Below are positions 37,660 to 46,589 of a stretch of 64,000 nt of DNA, in pieces. The DNA lies in assembly GCA_963755695.1 (NCBI GenBank), contig CAVWLB010000001.1, positions 806,001 through 870,000 of the forward strand, read 5' to 3'. The stretch's first letter is position 1; every line of letters begins with the position of its first letter. The stretch comes from QHWT01 sp963755695. Its GTDB lineage: Bacteria > Acidobacteriota > Vicinamibacteria > Vicinamibacterales > 2-12-FULL-66-21. The notes beneath the pieces were generated by a model that saw only the letters and a program-made list of their open reading frames with translations, was not told the DNA's origin and searched no databases. The translations under genes and the position numbers were made by a program.

Positions 37660-39489
37660 TTACGGAATGATCTTCGCGATGAGCGTTCCCCAGTTGGCGA
37701 ACGTGGTGCGGAAGCAACCGTTGCCGGGCCCCGCAAATTCCTGACAGGGGATCATCTCGTTCGCGACCCAGATGTTGCCGTCGGCGTCCGCAACGGCCGC
37801 CCCGTAGTCGCCCCACCTGCCGTCGCGATCGTCGAACACCGGATAGCCGGTAAAGCCGTCATCCGGGAAGGCGCCGAGCGACGTGAGCTTCACTTCCGTC
37901 GCACCGGCCGCGAGGGTGACTTTCGCGTAGGCCGTCCCCGGGAACAGCCCGGGTCCGACCAGGCTGAAGCCGATGGCGCCCTTGCCATCCTTGTTCACGG
38001 CAATCGCTGGAAACAGGACGCTCTGGTCGTTGACGGCGACATATCCGCCGCCCGAGGAGGCGCCGGTCAGATCGCTGCCATTCCAGCCGGGCGTGATGGC
38101 GAACCAGGCGCCGCCCGAGCGGGTCGGTCCGTTGCGTGTCTTGACGACCGTCGTGACGGTGCTCCACAACTTGCCGGCCGCGAACGTGACTTGCTGCATC
38201 CGATCGTCATTGGCGTCGACGAGTGGCGCATGCACGTTGAATACTTCGTCAAGAAGGGTGCCGGTGCGAAGACCACAGCCGACCAGCATGAAGAGACTCG
38301 GAGCGCAAATGTCTGCAACCGGGATGTTCGGTTGCTGTGCCGACGGCGGCTGTCCGTACACCGTGGTGTTCCCCACGATTTCGTTCTGGATCGCGATTGC
38401 CGGCGTCGTGTGGATGCTGGCAGTGTTGGTTGCCGCCCAAACCGCCAGGCGATTGTCGAGCGTACCGAAGAAGTCCAGCGCGCTCAGGAAATACTGCGTT
38501 CCATTGTTGACGCTGGCGAAGGCGCCGCCGGGAGGCACGATTGCCGGCTGGACGCTGTACGAGATGCCTTCAGCGAGCGGACCGCCCTGGAAGACGAATT
38601 GAACGTTTGCGAGGCCGCCGGTTTCCAGCGCCAGCTTGTCGAGTGCGTAAATCTGCGCTCCGTTGAAGCCGGCCCCGCGGATTGGGAATTCATTGGTCGA
38701 AATCCAGAAGGCATGCGTGTCGGCCCCGATGAGCGGTTGATCCCCAAAGCACGGACACCCCAGGTGGCTCGGCGTCCGGCCGGTACCGTCGTTGGTGCCA
38801 TTGATCTCATAGACGACAAAACTGGTGAAGGGGCTCGCGCCGCTGCTGACCGCGGCAAGAAGCGCCGAGTGTGTGCCGAATGCTCCGGTCGTCGGGTTTC
38901 TCTCGATCAGCAACGCGGTGACGAACCAGCGACTGGTCTGCGAGTCGAAATAGACTCTTGGATCCGAGACGAACGGGCCGAATGTGCTTGGCGCGGTGAA
39001 CGCCGGGGGCAAGCCGAAGAATTGATGCAGCGATTCAATGGCGAGCCGCGTGCCGCTGCGGTCGTAGGCCGCGACGGCGCTGTTGACGGCTTCGAGGATG
39101 CACGGACCGCTACTGCATTCGGTAGTCCCGCCGATCCCGAATCCCTGGTCGGGCGGCTCGAGGCTGAACTGATGGCCAGGGTCGGCGATGCCTTGATCGA
39201 GGTGGGTGATTCCAAAAAACGTGGGGTTCGCGACAGTGACCGGCAGACCGTCGGGTCGCGGAACGCCCGATGCGGGTACTCGCGCCCGGCTCACGCTGCC
39301 ATCGATGAACTTCTGGAACGACCGGTTTTGTTCGGGGCCTTCGGCTCGGACGCTTGGCTCTTGAAGTGTCGCCCCGCCCGTGCCCGACCCGAAGCCTCCC
39401 ATCCCTCTAGGACTGATCTTGCTGTTCTGCGCTCGTGCGGTGCTGGCGCACGCCAGGATCACAATCATGACCAGCGCACTCATCCTCAT
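37660..39489 (-). CDS. Large secreted protein of unknown function
   Basis: 609 residues from the ATG at 39489, chosen because GGAGGGACGG lies just before it and because it gives a clean signal peptide (MSALVMIVILACASTARA-Q). The longer frame upstream lacks these. The mature part has paired cysteines (TECSSGPCILE, GCPCFGDQ, MIPCQEFAGPGNGCF) and repetitive beta-type strands with Y/WAAT, VAVNDQSVLFPAIAVN and RWGDYGAAVADADGNIW, suggesting a propeller-like extracellular domain. I cannot name the family. No neighbour suggests a role. Confidence 0.82.
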   Translation of the reverse strand: MRMSALVMIVILACASTARAQNSKISPRGMGGFGSGTGGATLQEPSVRAEGPEQNRSFQKFIDGSVSRARVPASGVPRPDGLPVTVANPTFFGITHLDQGIADPGHQFSLEPPDQGFGIGGTTECSSGPCILEAVNSAVAAYDRSGTRLAIESLHQFFGLPPAFTAPSTFGPFVSDPRVYFDSQTSRWFVTALLIERNPTTGAFGTHSALLAAVSSGASPFTSFVVYEINGTNDGTGRTPSHLGCPCFGDQPLIGADTHAFWISTNEFPIRGAGFNGAQIYALDKLALETGGLANVQFVFQGGPLAEGISYSVQPAIVPPGGAFASVNNGTQYFLSALDFFGTLDNRLAVWAATNTASIHTTPAIAIQNEIVGNTTVYGQPPSAQQPNIPVADICAPSLFMLVGCGLRTGTLLDEVFNVHAPLVDANDDRMQQVTFAAGKLWSTVTTVVKTRNGPTRSGGAWFAITPGWNGSDLTGASSGGGYVAVNDQSVLFPAIAVNKDGKGAIGFSLVGPGLFPGTAYAKVTLAAGATEVKLTSLGAFPDDGFTGYPVFDDRDGRWGDYGAAVADADGNIWVANEMIPCQEFAGPGNGCFRTTFANWGTLIAKIIP

Positions 39490-39703
39490 GGCCCGTCCCT
39501 CCATTGGTATCCGTCGAAATGGACCGCACCCGGAGTCTATCACGCGGCTGATCACTGAGTTTGAGCGCGTGCTGATCGCAACACTCGTCGGAACGAAGCT
39601 CACCAGCACAGCGCAGCGGCGCGTTCAACTGTAGGGGAACCAAGCAAGAGAGAAGCTTACTAAGGAGGTGGGGAGTACTGATCGACGCGAGTCCGCTCGG
39701 CTG

Positions 39704-39889
39704 CTAACAATCGAGGCAGCGAACTTCCTCGAACATGTCAGCCTGCTTATCGGGGTTCTCGCGCGCGTAGTTGATCAGGCAACGAACCGCCTTGCCGACG
39801 TCCGGCAGCCCATACTTCGCGGCCATCGCCTCGAGAAATTGCATCTTCTCGGTTTCCAACTCGATCGAATACGCCTTGGGATCCTTCAT
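39704..39889 (-). CDS. Small 61-residue protein ending in a CxxC motif
   Basis: Compact product starting MKDPKAYSIELETEKMQFLE, then MAAKYGLPDVGKAVRCLINYA and a C-terminal RCLDC. The strand-helix-helix arrangement with 'GKAVR.LI.YA' resembles short ribbon-helix-helix-like proteins, and the even charge pattern supports a real gene. The terminal Cys-x-x-Cys could bind metal or be redox-active. No partner is adjacent. Confidence 0.6.
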   Translation of the reverse strand: MKDPKAYSIELETEKMQFLEAMAAKYGLPDVGKAVRCLINYARENPDKQADMFEEVRCLDC

Positions 39890-40020
39890 ACGGACCTCGC
39901 ACGTCTCCCACGCCGCAAGCTGGGCATTTTTGGCCAGCCGATTTTACACCGGGTAGGCGGAGCCGACGAGGTCGTGAGATCGGCACGGTTCTGGAAATCG
40001 AGATCCCCGGAGTGTGAGTC

Positions 40021-40710
40021 ATGGGACACAGGTATCTTTTCGCGGCCGCAACATGGCTGATGACAATCGGAACAGCCACGGCGGCAATCTCGACAGCGGA
40101 GATCAAACGGCTGGAGAACGCAGCGGCGGTGGTCCGTGAGTTGCGCGGTCAACCTGACAGGGGCATACCGGACAAGTTGTGGCAACGCGCGGCATGCGTC
40201 ATCGTCATTCCCGACCTCAAGAAGGCGGCGTTGGGCATCGGCGGCGAATATGGACGAGGCGTCATGAGTTGCCGGGAGGCTCAACACTGGAGCTCCGCTG
40301 CATTCATGCAGCTTGCAAAAGGCACATGGGGAGCGCAGATCGGCGGCGCCGAGGTCGATCTCGTGCTGCTCGTCATGAATCGTCAGGGCGCCGAAAAGCT
40401 GTTGAACAACAAGGTCTCTCTCGGGGCGGATGCGTCAATCGCCGCCGGACCGGTCGGTCGCGCCGCGGCCGCAGCCACCGACGCGCAAATGTCGGCGGAG
40501 ATCCTCTCGTACTCGCGGGCTCGAGGGGTGTTTGCGGGGATCGACCTCGCCGGCGGGGTGCTCGGCCCGGACAAGGACTCGAACACCGACGTGTACGGTC
40601 CAAAGGTGGAACCAAAGGAGATCGCGTTCGGAAAGGTTCCCGCTCCGGCGGAGGCTCAACCGCTCGTCAAGGAATTGAGCCGCCAGGCCGGAGCCACCAG
40701 CGGCAGATAA
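40021..40710 (+). CDS. Secreted SYLF-domain (Ysc84-type) lipid-binding protein
   Basis: 229 residues. Signal peptide at 1-22 (YLFAAATWLMTIGTATAA). The SYLF/Ysc84 core follows: IPDKLWQRAACVIVIPDLKKAALGIGGEYGRGVMSCR, SSAAFMQLAKGTWGAQIGGAEVDLVLLVMN, LSYSRARGVFAGIDLAGGVLGPD. The fold binds phosphoinositides in eukaryotes; bacterial members are periplasmic or envelope-associated with unknown ligands. The last ~60 bases are echoed by a gene remnant at 41591-41649. Confidence 0.92.
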   Translation: MGHRYLFAAATWLMTIGTATAAISTAEIKRLENAAAVVRELRGQPDRGIPDKLWQRAACVIVIPDLKKAALGIGGEYGRGVMSCREAQHWSSAAFMQLAKGTWGAQIGGAEVDLVLLVMNRQGAEKLLNNKVSLGADASIAAGPVGRAAAAATDAQMSAEILSYSRARGVFAGIDLAGGVLGPDKDSNTDVYGPKVEPKEIAFGKVPAPAEAQPLVKELSRQAGATSGR

Positions 40711-40865
40711 CGGCGAGCTCTCCATTCGAGTAATGTCGGCGCCGGAGTTGTGGCTAGCCAGCTGATTCCGAAAGCGAACCGCGCCGCCAGGCACACACCG
40801 CGTGCCGATCCAAATGAGGCGAAATTGACGTAAGCACGCGGCAAGGTCGAGGGTACAGCATGTGA

Positions 40866-40895
40866 GGTTCGGGTCGGCGTGTACCGACCCGAACC
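40866..40895. terminator. Perfect 12-bp hairpin between convergent genes
   Basis: GGTTCGGGTCGG (40866-40877) pairs perfectly with 40884-40895 around a six-base loop. It lies between the SYLF gene and the leftward gene ending at 40921, so it can stop transcription from either side. No T-run on either strand. Confidence 0.55.
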
Positions 40896-40920
40896 GACGT
40901 GAACAGGGGTTACGGACTGA

Positions 40921-41328
40921 CTACCTGAGATTGTGGCACGCGGCGTGTGCCGGGAAATTCGGATCGGGGATAACCAGCGGACTCAGCACAATATCGACGC
41001 CCGGCGCAAAGCCGTTCGGGATCGTGAGGTCAAACCCTGCCGATATGAACTTCGAGTTCGGAACCGTGGGGTCGAAGTGGAAGACGACCTGCTGCGGGTC
41101 CGAGAAATCGATCGCGGTGAGGAACCCAGTCGCCATCAACGCTGCAAGGAACGAATTCCCATCGACGCGGTTTTGACCCGGCGGTACGACCTCTTCGCCG
41201 CCGGCTCTGCACATGGCCGCGATGATTTCGTGTATGGACCCCTCAGCGGGCCGAGGGACCGCGAGATGAACCGTGACGACCAGAGCGACCGCGACGAGCG
41301 TCGCAATGCTCAATCTTCTGACTTGCAT
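40921..41328 (-). CDS. Small secreted protein of unknown function
   Basis: 135 residues from the ATG at 41328, with GGGAGG about 6 bases upstream; a GTG two codons earlier is less likely. Signal peptide 1-30 (IATLVAVALVVTVHLAVPRPAEG). The mature chain is short and beta-rich (VVFHFDPTVPNSKFISAGFDLTIPNG), with MCRAGGEEVVPPGQNRVDGNSF near its start and only two cysteines (MCR and ACHNL), which could pair. No family recognised. Its upstream region now contains a transposase remnant. Confidence 0.75.
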   Translation of the reverse strand: MQVRRLSIATLVAVALVVTVHLAVPRPAEGSIHEIIAAMCRAGGEEVVPPGQNRVDGNSFLAALMATGFLTAIDFSDPQQVVFHFDPTVPNSKFISAGFDLTIPNGFAPGVDIVLSPLVIPDPNFPAHAACHNLR

Positions 41329-41453
41329 GTCCACCTCCCTGGCTTTCGGTTACCGGATGAAAAGAGCGTCGGCCCACGGGGAGGGTTGAAATGGTGTCGA
41401 AGGATAAGCCCAGCCGCCGGCGCTGTCAATGCGAAGTGTTGTGGCTGTAGGGA

Positions 41454-41587
41454 GTACATGATTTGACCGCTCGCGAGAGTATGTGATTTGACCGCTTCTA
41501 CTTTGCGGACGTCCGGGATAGGACAGCGGAGCTGGAGGCTCCATGGCGTATCCGGAAGCCGCGTGGGAGCGGGCGATGAAAGTCCAG
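41454..41587 (+). mobile_element. Left-end remnant of an insertion sequence with a truncated transposase start
   Basis: Two imperfect 18-bp direct repeats (41454-41471 and 41479-41496; core ATTTGACCGCT, two mismatches) resemble IS end repeats. An ATG at 41543, preceded by GGAG, then encodes MAYPEAAWERAMKVQ, matching the opening of DDE transposases of the common 'WERAMKVQEVILRA' type (ISNCY/IS481-like). The match stops after KVQ and the sequence passes straight into the SYLF remnant. The IS body and right end are missing, so it is immobile. The family assignment is from memory of that N-terminus. Confidence 0.65.
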
Positions 41588-41590
41588 CCG

Positions 41591-41649
41591 AGGTCAACCG
41601 CTCGTCAAGGAATTGAGTCGCCAGGCCGTCGCCACGGGTGGCAAGTAGC
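41591..41649 (+). pseudogene. 3' tail of a lost SYLF-gene paralogue
   Basis: These 59 bases match the last 60 bases of the intact SYLF gene (40651-40710): with one base restored they read EAQPLVKELSRQA and then VATGGK before a TAG. The final codons differ from the intact gene (GATSGR), so this is a diverged paralogue and not a fresh copy. The rest of the gene is gone, cut at the junction with the transposase fragment. Confidence 0.75.
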
Positions 41650-41851
41650 GCGAGTCATCACGGGCGGGTCCACGCGGCCGCTCATCTGGGAGGACAGGCG
41701 AAACCCAGGTCCGTGTGTCCCGCCTGGGCGCGCTCCTAAGGGTCGCTGTCGGCTCCGCCGAGTTCGTGCCGCTCGTTGGTCCGCTCGTGATTGCGGTCGC
41801 GTCGGCTGGCTCCGGCCGCACTGCACGCGCCAAGCCCTGCCGTTTGGTATA

Positions 41852-41880
41852 TTGACACGTCCCTAATCACTACATACTGT
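41852..41880 (+). promoter_or_regulatory. Sigma-70-like promoter for the cupredoxin-like gene
   Basis: TTGACA at 41852-41857, a 17-base spacer and TACTGT at 41875-41880, 44 bases before the start at 41925. The -35 is a perfect match and the spacing is ideal; it is the best promoter in the window. Confidence 0.65.
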
Positions 41881-41924
41881 TGCCCCCTCTCAGCTTAGCA
41901 ATTTCATAGCTGGATGGAGGCACT

Positions 41925-42497
41925 ATGCCGCAGAAAGTAAGGGTCTACGCTGTTGTCGCGGTATCCATGGCGCTCACGGCGGTGGTCGTTGCCGCGCTTC
42001 CGAGCGCCCAGGTGTTTCGCTTTCGCGACGATTGCGATCCGGCAACATTCAACGCGGGACCCCCAACCGGACCTGGCGCCGGGGTGGTCTGTAATCCGGC
42101 CTCGAATGGGGGTACCACGTTCGCCCGATTTATCGCGGAACTGACGGACGATCAGGAGGTCGGCGCCTGGCGATTCAACCCCGATGATGTGCGGCTCGAT
42201 CGTGGGCAGGGAACAGTGCTGGAGAGCCGTGGAGGCGAATTCCACACCTTCACTCGCGTCGCTGAATTTGGGGGAGGCATCCTTCCCGACTTGAACGCCC
42301 TCGCTGGCGCAGGAGATACGAGGCCGGAATGCGGAACGCCTGGAAGCCTCGCCGCTCCGTCAGGCACGAACATCGGGGTCCCCGACGGAGCCATCTTGCC
42401 GGGTCCGACCGCAGGAAGCTCCGCTCTCCCGCGGGGGATGTCGAAATGGCAGTGCTGTATCCATCCATGGATGCGGTCTGAAATACGGGTTCGATGA
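41925..42497 (+). CDS. Cupredoxin-like secreted protein
   Basis: 190 residues; GGATGGAGG precedes the ATG. Signal peptide 1-29 (VVAVSMALTAVVVAALPSA). The mature chain has DDQEVGAWRFNPDDVRLDRGQGTVLESRGGEFHTFTRV and ends near KWQCCIHPWMRSEIRV. The spaced His (EFHTF) plus Cys-x-x-His-x-x-Met (CCIHPWM) match type-1 copper ligands of plastocyanin-like proteins, so electron transfer or copper binding outside the cytoplasm is likely. Driven by the promoter at 41852 and followed by a hairpin. A fragment of a relative lies at 52567. Confidence 0.75.
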   Translation: MPQKVRVYAVVAVSMALTAVVVAALPSAQVFRFRDDCDPATFNAGPPTGPGAGVVCNPASNGGTTFARFIAELTDDQEVGAWRFNPDDVRLDRGQGTVLESRGGEFHTFTRVAEFGGGILPDLNALAGAGDTRPECGTPGSLAAPSGTNIGVPDGAILPGPTAGSSALPRGMSKWQCCIHPWMRSEIRVR

Positions 42498-42514
42498 TCG
42501 AGCGGTGACATGGC

Positions 42515-42540
42515 GTCCGCCGTTGAATCCGACGGCGGAC
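42515..42540 (+). terminator. Perfect 9-bp hairpin after the cupredoxin-like gene
   Basis: GTCCGCCGT (42515-42523) pairs with 42532-42540 around an eight-base loop, 18 bases after the stop. No T-run follows, so termination strength is uncertain. Confidence 0.5.
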
Positions 42541-42913
42541 TGCCTGACCGCTGGCGCGCCTTTCTTTACAGCGCATAACTGCACGAGACTGCATGGCCGC
42601 CGCCTCCAGGACCGTTATGTGAGGCGATGACAGTTTTGGTCGGCGCGGTTTCAGAATCGTGCAGCGCCACCTGCCGTTGGTGTCACCGGGTTCCAGCAGC
42701 CAACTCCACGCTCCGTACCTAAACCCTTGATCTGCCGGCGCTTTCGCGGTGCCGCCGGATCGCGAGGCGACAGGGTACGGGGTTTGCGCTATCCGATGCT
42801 GCTTCCAAAGCCACTCGACATACGAGTTCTGTAAGTCCCGGGCCACTTGCGGTGGTCCAGCGCGAGGTCGGCGTGACATCGGACGTGTTTGTGCGACGAG
42901 ACAGGAGAATCGC
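42541..42913. other. Intergenic region without a convincing gene
   Basis: A long minus-strand frame (42250-43068) crosses this stretch but also runs through both flanking genes, has no ribosome site and an unlikely composition, so I do not call it. I see no RNA gene. An ATAAC/GTTAT pair at 42573-42620 is discussed among the rejected items. AGGAGAATC at the right end is the ribosome site of the next gene. Confidence 0.5.
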
Positions 42914-44450
42914 ATGGCCCCAGAGGCATTGACGCGGAACGAGCTGACCGACGACCGGACGGCGGATGTCAGCGCCTTTCCGCTGACCGCGGCGCTCCTC
43001 GAGTTCGCCGCCCGAGCGATCTCCTTCCAGACCCCAGGGCATCGTGGGGGCCGGAGTTGCCGGACCACGCCTCGTGTCGGCAGCGGGGCTGGTGAGTCGC
43101 GTGTCCCATAAGGCCGCCGATCTCCTGCAGGGAGCGTTTCGACTCGATTACACGACCGCCCACATCCTGGGGAGCCTCTTCGACCGCGATAGCGACAAAC
43201 CGCTTCATCGCCTGAAACGCCGGCTGGCCGATGCGTATGGAGCGCATTGGTGCTTTCCGTCGACGAATGGCACGACCATCCTGAACATTCTGGCGCTCCT
43301 GAGCGCGTGTCCGATGGGAGGACGCGTGCTCGTCAATCGGGATGCCCACAGCTCGGTGACGGCGGCGCTGATCCATGGTGGCTTCGAACCCGTCTATCTC
43401 AGCCCCGAGTACGACATCGAGCTCGGCCTGTCGACCGGGCCGGCGCTGAACCGGTTCGACGAGCTTTTCACTCGCGAGCGCGTTGATTGTGTGTTCGTCA
43501 CCTCTCCCAATTACTTCGGGATCGTCGGGGATATCGCCGGGATTATCGAACGGGCGCATGCGCGAGGGATCCCGGTCGTGGTTGATGCCGCGCACGCGCC
43601 TCACTTCCATTTCTGCTCGGCCCTGCCGGTGGGTGCTGAAGATCTCGGGGCCGATCTGGTCGCGCAATCGACGCACAAGGTCGCGACTGCGCTGTCCCAA
43701 GGCAGTTTGTTGCTATTGAACAATCCGGTGTTCATCGAAGCGCTGTACGAACACGTGAACGAGCTGGGCTTTGTCAGCACCTCGTTTTCATATCCGATCC
43801 TCGCCTCTCTCGAGCTTGGGGTTCAGCAGCTGGTGGAGGAAGGAGAGGAGATCTGGCGCCGAACCGTCGAGCGGGCGGAACGCTTCCGCCGCGACCTGCG
43901 GGGTCTCTCGAATATCACCTGTTTCGGGCGTGAACGGATCTCCTCGCCGGGGTTTCACGACATGGACGCGACGCGCATCACGCTCGATGTTTCCCGCACC
44001 GGCTTGACCGGCTTTGACGTCGAGCGGGAACTCAATCGCGAGTGGATCTATCCCGAAATGGCCACGCTGCGGCACCTGCTGTTTCTCTTGACGCCCGGGA
44101 CGACGGAGAGCGATCTCGAGCGACTGTTCGCCAGCCTGGTCCGGCTAGACCGCGTTGGTCACACCCGGCCGCCGCGATCGTTGCCGCTGCCACCACCGGT
44201 TCCGTCCATGGCCGTGATTCCCCGCACCGCCAAGTACTCGCAGAAACGTGCAGTGCCGCTTCGCCACGCCGTGGGCCGGGTGTCCGGCGAGACGATCTCG
44301 GCGTATCCACCCGGCGCACCGGTTATCGCCGTGGGGGAGGTCGTATCGCTCGAGGCCATCGAGTACCTGCGTTGCCTCAAGGACAGCGGCGCGGCGCTAC
44401 GAGGCGCGGCGGATGAGCATTTCGAAACCCTGCGAGTTCTGTCGTCGTGA
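42914..44450 (+). CDS. Orn/Lys/Arg decarboxylase-fold PLP enzyme (one frameshift)
   Basis: Start ATG at 42914 with ACAGGAG upstream. The first part reads ..ALLEFAARAISFQTPGHRG, the N-terminal signature of the family, then the frame shifts at a GGGGG run near 43048; with one G removed it continues AGVAGPRLVSAAGLVS. The remaining chain has FPSTNGTTILNILALLSACP, VLVNRDAHSSVTAAL, VFVTSPNYFGIVGDIAGI, VVVDAAHAPH and QSTHKVATALSQGSLLLL with the PLP-binding Lys in STHK. About 511 residues. It probably decarboxylates a basic amino acid to a polyamine precursor, but annotation beyond fold type I is uncertain. Confidence 0.82.
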
Positions 44451-44482
44451 TCTGAACCGAGGATCCATCAAGGATTGCAGCC

Positions 44483-46570
44483 ATGTGCTTCGAACCCTAC
44501 CGTCGTCGCTTGACCGCGCCGCGATTGCCTCGCGGAGGCGCGACGCTCTTGTTGCTGACGGTTCTGATGATGCCGGTGGCGACCGCGTCGGCCCAGCCGG
44601 CGGCTCAGGAGCAGCAGCCACAGTCAGAGCTGTCTCAGCTGAGTCTGGAGCAACTCGCCGATCTGCCGATCGACTCGGTGTTTTCCGCTTCCATGTACGT
44701 GCAGAAGGTGACCGAGGCCCCATCGTCGGTAACGATCATTACCGCCGACGAGATTCGGAGGTTTGGCCACCGCACGCTCGCTGACGTGTTGCGGACCGTC
44801 CGCGGCTTCTACGTCACCTACGACCGGAATTACAGCTATCTCGGCGTGCGGGGGTTCTCACGTCCCGGGGACTACAACGCCCGCATCCTCCTGCAGGTGG
44901 ACGGGCACCGGCTGAACGACAACGTCTTCGGCAGCGCGCTTCTTGGCACCGAATTCCCCTTGGATGTGGATCTGATCGAGCGCATAGAGATCATCCGCGG
45001 GCCGAGTTCCGCGCTCTATGGAACCAGCGCGTTCTTCGCGGTGATCAACGTGATCACGAAACGGGGTCGCAGCGAGAGCGGGCTCGAAGCATCCGCCACG
45101 CTGGGGAGCTTCGACGCATATGAGGGGCGGGCCACCTACAGCCGACAGTTCGCCGCGGGACCGGAGCTGCTGTTCTCGGGGACCGGCTTTCACAGCGACG
45201 GTCAACCCGCGCTCTTCTTCCCGGAGTTCGACGATCCGGTTACCAACAACGGCATCGCCGAGGGCGCAGACGGCGATGGGTTCGCCAAGTTGTTCGCGCG
45301 GGTCTCGGCGGGAAACCTGACGCTGCAGGCCTTGTACGGCACGAGGGACAAGGCAATTCCCACCGCATCGTTCGGAACCGTCTTTGACGACCCGCGAACC
45401 CGCACCATCGAGACGCTCGGATTCCTGGACATGCAGTACACGCGGAAGCTGCGTGCGCAGTGGGAGCTGGCCTCGCGGCTGTCCTACGATCGCTATGGTT
45501 ACGACGGCGACTACGTATACGGATCCGACGAGCAAAGCCCCGCGTCACGAGTGATCAACAAGGACTTTGCCCGAGGCAACTCGTGGGGGGCGGAAATCAA
45601 AGGCAGCCGACGCGTCGCACGAATCCACCGGGTGGCACTCGGCTCGGAGTACCGCAACAACTTTCGGCAGGATCAATACAACTACGACCTGGATCCATTC
45701 GTTCAGTACCTCGATGATCAGCGGTATTCGCAGAACTGGGCGCTCTATGCCCAGGACGAGATCGCGGTCCATCCGAAGCTCCTCCTGAACCTGGGCGTCC
45801 GCCACGATCGTTACGAGAGCTTTGGCGGAACAACCAATCCCAGACTGGCGCTCATCTACTATCCGCGAACATCGACGACGCTCAAGGTGCTGTATGGCGA
45901 AGCGTTCCGCGCGCCCAATGCCTACGAGCTGTACTGGCGGCAGAGCGGCGTAGCCAAAGCCAATCCGGCCTTGCGCCCGGAGACGAATCGGACCGGAGAA
46001 GTCGTCGTCGAGCACTACCTCGGTAGTCGATTTCATGTCGCCGCGACGAGCTTCTACTACCACATCAACGATCTGATTACCCAAAAGACGGATTCGGCAG
46101 GCGACGGACTGCTTTTCTACGACAACGTGGACGAGATCACTAGCCGTGGGCTGGAACTCGAGGCAGAAGCGAAGTGGCGGAGCGGTCTGCAAGGTCGGGT
46201 GAGCTACACGCTTCAGCATACACGGAACGAAATGACCGGCGAGAGTCTCACCAACTCTCCGAACAACCTGGTTCAGTTCAATCTCATGATGCCGCTCCTC
46301 AAGGGAGCCGGTTCCGCGGGCGTCGAGTTCCAGTATGTCGGCGCGCGGAGGACGCTCGCGGGCCAGAGTGTGGACGGAGTCTTCGTGCCGAATATCACGC
46401 TGGTCAGCCGTCGTTTGTCCAGAAACCTCGAGCTGTCGGCGAGCATGTACAACCTTACCAACACGACCTACCGCGATCCCGGCTCCGAGGAGCACCGGCA
46501 GGATTCCATCGTTCAGGACGGACGCAACTTTCGCGTGAAGCTCACCTACCACTTCGCGCGCGGCAACTGA
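44483..46570 (+). CDS. TonB-dependent outer-membrane receptor
   Basis: 695 residues. Signal peptide about 18-37 (GGATLLLLTVLMMPVATASA-Q). An acidic Q-rich linker leads to LSLEQLADLPIDSVFSAS, then the plug: TEAPSSVTIITADEIRRFGHRTLADVLRTV, YLGVRGFSRPGDYNARILLQVDGHRL, IERIEIIRGPSSALYGTSAFFAVINVIT. A beta-barrel follows, ending in LTYHFARGN. The 'LxxLxLEELxxxxVxSAS' linker is typical of receptors paired with YfiR and signalling kinases. It is followed by YfiR, a hybrid kinase, a receiver and a GGDEF/EAL protein, so it may be a signal-input receptor rather than only a nutrient importer. Confidence 0.92.
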   Translation: MCFEPYRRRLTAPRLPRGGATLLLLTVLMMPVATASAQPAAQEQQPQSELSQLSLEQLADLPIDSVFSASMYVQKVTEAPSSVTIITADEIRRFGHRTLADVLRTVRGFYVTYDRNYSYLGVRGFSRPGDYNARILLQVDGHRLNDNVFGSALLGTEFPLDVDLIERIEIIRGPSSALYGTSAFFAVINVITKRGRSESGLEASATLGSFDAYEGRATYSRQFAAGPELLFSGTGFHSDGQPALFFPEFDDPVTNNGIAEGADGDGFAKLFARVSAGNLTLQALYGTRDKAIPTASFGTVFDDPRTRTIETLGFLDMQYTRKLRAQWELASRLSYDRYGYDGDYVYGSDEQSPASRVINKDFARGNSWGAEIKGSRRVARIHRVALGSEYRNNFRQDQYNYDLDPFVQYLDDQRYSQNWALYAQDEIAVHPKLLLNLGVRHDRYESFGGTTNPRLALIYYPRTSTTLKVLYGEAFRAPNAYELYWRQSGVAKANPALRPETNRTGEVVVEHYLGSRFHVAATSFYYHINDLITQKTDSAGDGLLFYDNVDEITSRGLELEAEAKWRSGLQGRVSYTLQHTRNEMTGESLTNSPNNLVQFNLMMPLLKGAGSAGVEFQYVGARRTLAGQSVDGVFVPNITLVSRRLSRNLELSASMYNLTNTTYRDPGSEEHRQDSIVQDGRNFRVKLTYHFARGN

Positions 46571-46589
46571 CCGCCTGTCTGCACAAGCG

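Noticed and set aside
37570..39558. 662-codon plus-strand frame
   Set aside because: Antisense to the secreted protein at 37660-39489, which has a signal peptide and ribosome site; the plus frame has neither.
42573..42620. GCATAAC...GTTATGT pair resembling integron attC core sites
   Set aside because: The 34 bases between do not form the second pair of boxes or the stem expected of attC, and no integrase or cassette array is present.
42250..43068. 272-codon minus-strand frame over the 42.5-43 kb gap
   Set aside because: Overlaps the cupredoxin-like gene and the start of the PLP enzyme, both well supported; composition is not protein-like and no start site is seen.
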